Assembly (NCBI GenBank): GCA_021791455.1 | Contig: JAJYWM010000391.1 | Span: 1-8,171 of the forward strand | Direction: 5' to 3' | Source: a bacterium | GTDB lineage: Bacteria > Chloroflexota > Dormibacteria > UBA8260 > Bog-877 | Length of the DNA: 8,171 nucleotides | In this document: one piece after another, positions 6,167-8,171 of the stretch | Layout of the letters: each line of letters begins with the position of its first letter | Numbering within the stretch: position 1 is the stretch's first letter | The notes under the pieces: model-generated | The model's input: the letters and a program-made list of their open reading frames with translations, nothing else | Database searches by the model: none | Told to the model about the DNA's origin: nothing | Translations under genes and position numbers: made by a program

Positions 6167-7163
6167 CCACCTCTGCGTCGAGCCAGGCGTATTCCAGGGT
6201 GCTCCGATGGCGGAACTCGCCTTCAATTCCTTCGAGTCCAGCATAGATCATCGTTGTCCGGATGTCCTTGTGCCCCATCATCGCTGCCAGCTGGAACGGA
6301 GTGACCACGTGCGCCATGTTGCGCCCGAAGGTGTGCCTCAAGATATGTGGGTGGAGGCGAGGCACGGGTTTCGGCCCCTGTTTGAGGCTCTTGATGGTGT
6401 CCTGCAGTGCGCTGGTGGTCGCGGGGAGGTAGGCTCCGCGATCGAGGCGCGAAGTCAGGAAAACTGCCTGCCAGGGATGGCCGGTTGCGGGATCGATCCC
6501 AATTTGATCCTTCGGCCGCACCTCTTGGACATAGACGTCCCAAAGTCGCTTGAGGCGAGGATCCACCGGCACGCGTCGCGGCTCCCGCGGTGGCTTGAGC
6601 GTCCACACGTTCAACTCCCACTTAGCGATGCTTGAGTTGAGTTGCATGTCCTCCAGTCTCACATTGGCCTCCTCCCCTGTTCGGGCCGCTCCCACTTCGC
6701 CAATCCGCAACCCTGTGCATGCGAGGAAGGTGAGCAAGAAGCGGTCCCGAGGCGACGCCTGACTTAGTGCCACCGACATTTCGGTTTCATTGAGCTTGAG
6801 ATAAGCATCACGGTTAGGGCGGTCATTGCTGATCTCGCGTCGGTCAGGTCGGCGCTCGATTCTCCAAGGCAGACCTGGCTCGTGCTCGTCCAGGGCGCAA
6901 CAAGCCAAGAACTGGATGAGGCCGCCGTTGACGATCTTATTCACTGCACTCGGGGATAGCTTGGCTTCGGTGAGCCACAGCATGAAATCCGTGGTGTGGC
7001 GGGCCGTCCAGGCCGAGCGGCTGGTTACCCGATTGGCGGGGTCGAGCCGGAAGTGATCGATCCAGGTCTTGGCCCACCGGAAGTTCGCCATCGTCTTGGG
7101 CGCCCGATGCTGGGAGGCCTTGCGATCCAGCCAGAGCCACCAGGCCTCATCCCACGGGTCCAA
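6096..7163 (-). CDS. Tyrosine recombinase / phage-type integrase
   Basis: A 355-residue site-specific recombinase that would cut and rejoin DNA through a 3'-phosphotyrosine. The N-terminal part (about 1-100) is a SAM-like core-binding domain. The catalytic domain holds the full residue set: Arg153 (CTGLRIGEVG), a likely hairpin Lys190 (WTLKPPREPRRVPV), His273 and Arg276 (HPHILRHTFG), His298 (MMGHKDIRTT) and nucleophile Tyr307 (MIYAGLEG). It therefore looks active. The start is uncertain: TTG at 7163 is the first usable codon after an in-frame TAA at about 7230, and it lacks a clear ribosome binding site; the next ATG (codon 26) would cut into the core-binding domain. Its 3' end overlaps the convergent HTH gene by 71 bp. 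Integrases of this type mobilise genomic islands and phages; the attachment sites were not identified. Confidence 0.92.
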   Translation of the reverse strand: MDPWDEAWWLWLDRKASQHRAPKTMANFRWAKTWIDHFRLDPANRVTSRSAWTARHTTDFMLWLTEAKLSPSAVNKIVNGGLIQFLACCALDEHEPGLPWRIERRPDRREISNDRPNRDAYLKLNETEMSVALSQASPRDRFLLTFLACTGLRIGEVGAARTGEEANVRLEDMQLNSSIAKWELNVWTLKPPREPRRVPVDPRLKRLWDVYVQEVRPKDQIGIDPATGHPWQAVFLTSRLDRGAYLPATTSALQDTIKSLKQGPKPVPRLHPHILRHTFGRNMAHVVTPFQLAAMMGHKDIRTTMIYAGLEGIEGEFRHRSTLEYAWLDAEVATLRPARSQRAIPAVRRRVAVRT

Positions 7164-7261
7164 GGCGACTCTGCCAGCGGCTGGGGACGCTCCCGTCCGG
7201 CCGCCAGGCTCACTTTGGGAATCGGCGGCTTAGGCAACTCGGCTCCTTATCGCCATTTTCT

Positions 7262-7280
7262 GCGAGAGCTAGTGTCTCGC
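7262..7280. repeat. Short inverted repeat gcgaga-N7-tctcgc between recombinase and IS630
   Basis: gcgaga (7262-7267) and tctcgc (7275-7280) are exact reverse complements 7 bp apart. The site lies in the 164-bp gap between the divergent recombinase and transposase genes. It could be a recombinase arm or core site, or part of the insertion-sequence end; the sequence alone does not decide. Confidence 0.25.
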
Positions 7281-7309
7281 GCTGGAAATAGCTTGCATAT
7301 AGTCTGAGA

Positions 7310-7325
7310 GACGATCATGATCGTC
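7310..7325. promoter_or_regulatory. Perfect 16-bp palindrome just upstream of the transposase start
   Basis: gacgatcatgatcgtc equals its own reverse complement and ends 2 nt before the transposase ATG at 7328. It contains two GATC sites. It covers the place where a ribosome binding site should be, and no clear Shine-Dalgarno sequence is otherwise present. It may hold a repressor or transposase dimer, or fold in RNA to limit translation from outside transcripts, a common device in insertion sequences. Confidence 0.45.
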
Positions 7326-7327
7326 CG

Positions 7328-8171
7328 ATGGCCAATCATCCCGTCCCCGCCCTCGATGTTTCCGCCGATGATCGCGCGATCCTGACCACGTGGTCACGCA
7401 GCCACGTCCTCTCCCAGCGCTTGGTGACACGCTCGCGCATCGGGCTGCTGGCAAGTGAAGGCTTGCCGAACCGGCAGATAGCCGCTCGCGTGGGGACGAC
7501 GCTGCCCACCGTCAAGCTGTGGCGTTCCCGCTACCAGCAGGAGGGCCTCGGGGGCCTGGAGGTGGACCGACCGGGCCGGGGGCCGGCCCAAGGTCCTGGG
7601 GAGCAGGTGCGCGCGCGGATCGTCAGCGTGACTCTGAGCCAGCCGCTGCGGGGCCACACCCATTGGAGCAGCCGAGAGGTGGCCAAGGAAGTCGGAGTCA
7701 GCGCCACCACGGTGCTGGACACCTGGCGGGAGGAGGGCCTGAAACCGCACCGCACCCGGGGCTTCAAGTACAGCACCGACCCCGAACTCGAGGCCAAGGT
7801 CACCGACGTCATCGGCCTCTACCTGCATCCGCCCGAGGGTGCGCTGGTGCTCTGCGTGGACGAGAAGAGTCAGATCCAAGCGCTGGACCGGACTCAGCCC
7901 TTGCTGCCGATGAGACCCGGGCAAGTCGAGCGCCGGACCCACGATTACGTGCGCCACGGCACCGCGACGCTCTTCGCGGCCTTCGACATTGCCACCGGCA
8001 CCGTCACCGGCCGCACCTACTCCCGCCACCGCCACGAGGAGTTCCTTCGCTTCCTCAAGGTCATCGCCGCCCGCTACCCCAGGGTCGAGATCCATCTGGT
8101 CCTCGACAACTACCGCACCCACAAGCATCCGGTTGTCCGGGCGTGGCTGGCGGACAACCAGCGTTGCCATC
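7328..8171 (+). CDS. IS630-family transposase, N-terminal 281 residues (runs off the right edge)
   Basis: The frame from ATG 7328 is open to the window end. An N-terminal helix-turn-helix (SEGLPNRQIAARVGTTLPTV, then KLWRSRY, residues 43-69) is followed by a second HTH-like region (HWSSREVAKEVGVSATTVLD, 112-131) and the RNase H-like DDE domain. The first catalytic Asp is D178 in LVLCVDEKSQIQALDRTQP and the second is D260 in LVLDNYRTHKHP; the final Glu is expected just past the edge. The stretches GLYLHPPEGALVLCVDEKSQ and RHRHEEFLRFL are very typical of IS630 transposases, which insert at TA. No frameshift is visible in the part seen, so the copy could be active. The IS left end lies somewhere upstream of 7310, but without the right end its inverted repeat cannot be identified. 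Confidence 0.95.
   Translation, partial: MANHPVPALDVSADDRAILTTWSRSHVLSQRLVTRSRIGLLASEGLPNRQIAARVGTTLPTVKLWRSRYQQEGLGGLEVDRPGRGPAQGPGEQVRARIVSVTLSQPLRGHTHWSSREVAKEVGVSATTVLDTWREEGLKPHRTRGFKYSTDPELEAKVTDVIGLYLHPPEGALVLCVDEKSQIQALDRTQPLLPMRPGQVERRTHDYVRHGTATLFAAFDIATGTVTGRTYSRHRHEEFLRFLKVIAARYPRVEIHLVLDNYRTHKHPVVRAWLADNQRCH

Noticed and set aside
7394..8170. 258-codon open frame on the minus strand
   Set aside because: It is antisense to the IS630 transposase, whose catalytic motifs are unmistakable on the plus strand.
1..8171. CRISPR array, tRNA or rRNA gene
   Set aside because: No regularly spaced repeats of CRISPR length, and no cloverleaf or rRNA-like sequence was seen on either strand, including next to the recombinase where a tRNA attachment site might lie.

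Overview
The window looks like an accessory region of a high-GC bacterial chromosome or plasmid, most likely from an actinobacterium. That guess is an inference. It rests on strong G/C third positions, plausible GTG and TTG starts, a TraG/VirD4-type coupling protein next to a DUF4913-like gene, and a possibly leaderless promoter. There are no rRNA, tRNA or housekeeping genes to fix the taxonomy.

Layout from left to right. (1) 1-135: the start of an ArsR-family repressor gene on the minus strand, with two tandem AAC-N6-GTT operator-like sites over its promoter and leader. (2) 190-2119, minus strand: a decayed conjugation module. It holds a DUF4913-like gene with no usable start codon and a TraG/VirD4-type coupling ATPase that overlaps it by ATGA. 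The ATPase keeps good Walker A and B motifs but is broken by an in-frame TGA and a later frameshift. (3) 2200-3696: an Lrp/AsnC regulator (minus) divergent from an EamA/RhtA-like exporter (plus), a classic amino-acid efflux pair. (4) 3960-5195: a complete MFS transporter, preceded by a weak small ORF that overlaps its start by ATGA. (5) 5200-5355: the first ~30 residues of a LysE/RhtB exporter (minus), cut off abruptly, with a perfect 11-bp inverted repeat upstream. (6) 5356-5803: a gene-poor, locally AT-rich stretch with a perfect 12-bp inverted repeat whose arms each hold a consensus TATAAT, one per strand. (7) 5804-6166: a small XRE-like HTH protein (plus), overlapping at its 3' end a complete tyrosine recombinase (6096-7163, minus). 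(8) 7310-8171: the left part of an IS630-family insertion sequence, whose transposase runs off the window and whose start codon is preceded by a perfect 16-bp palindrome.

The picture is a mobile-DNA landing zone: a recombinase with a possible partner regulator, an IS element, a dead conjugation module, and a cargo of membrane exporters (EamA, MFS, truncated LysE) with an Lrp-type regulator. I see no clear new multi-gene defence or biosynthetic system. The least explained part is the 5480-5803 regulatory stretch and the HTH/recombinase pair beside it.
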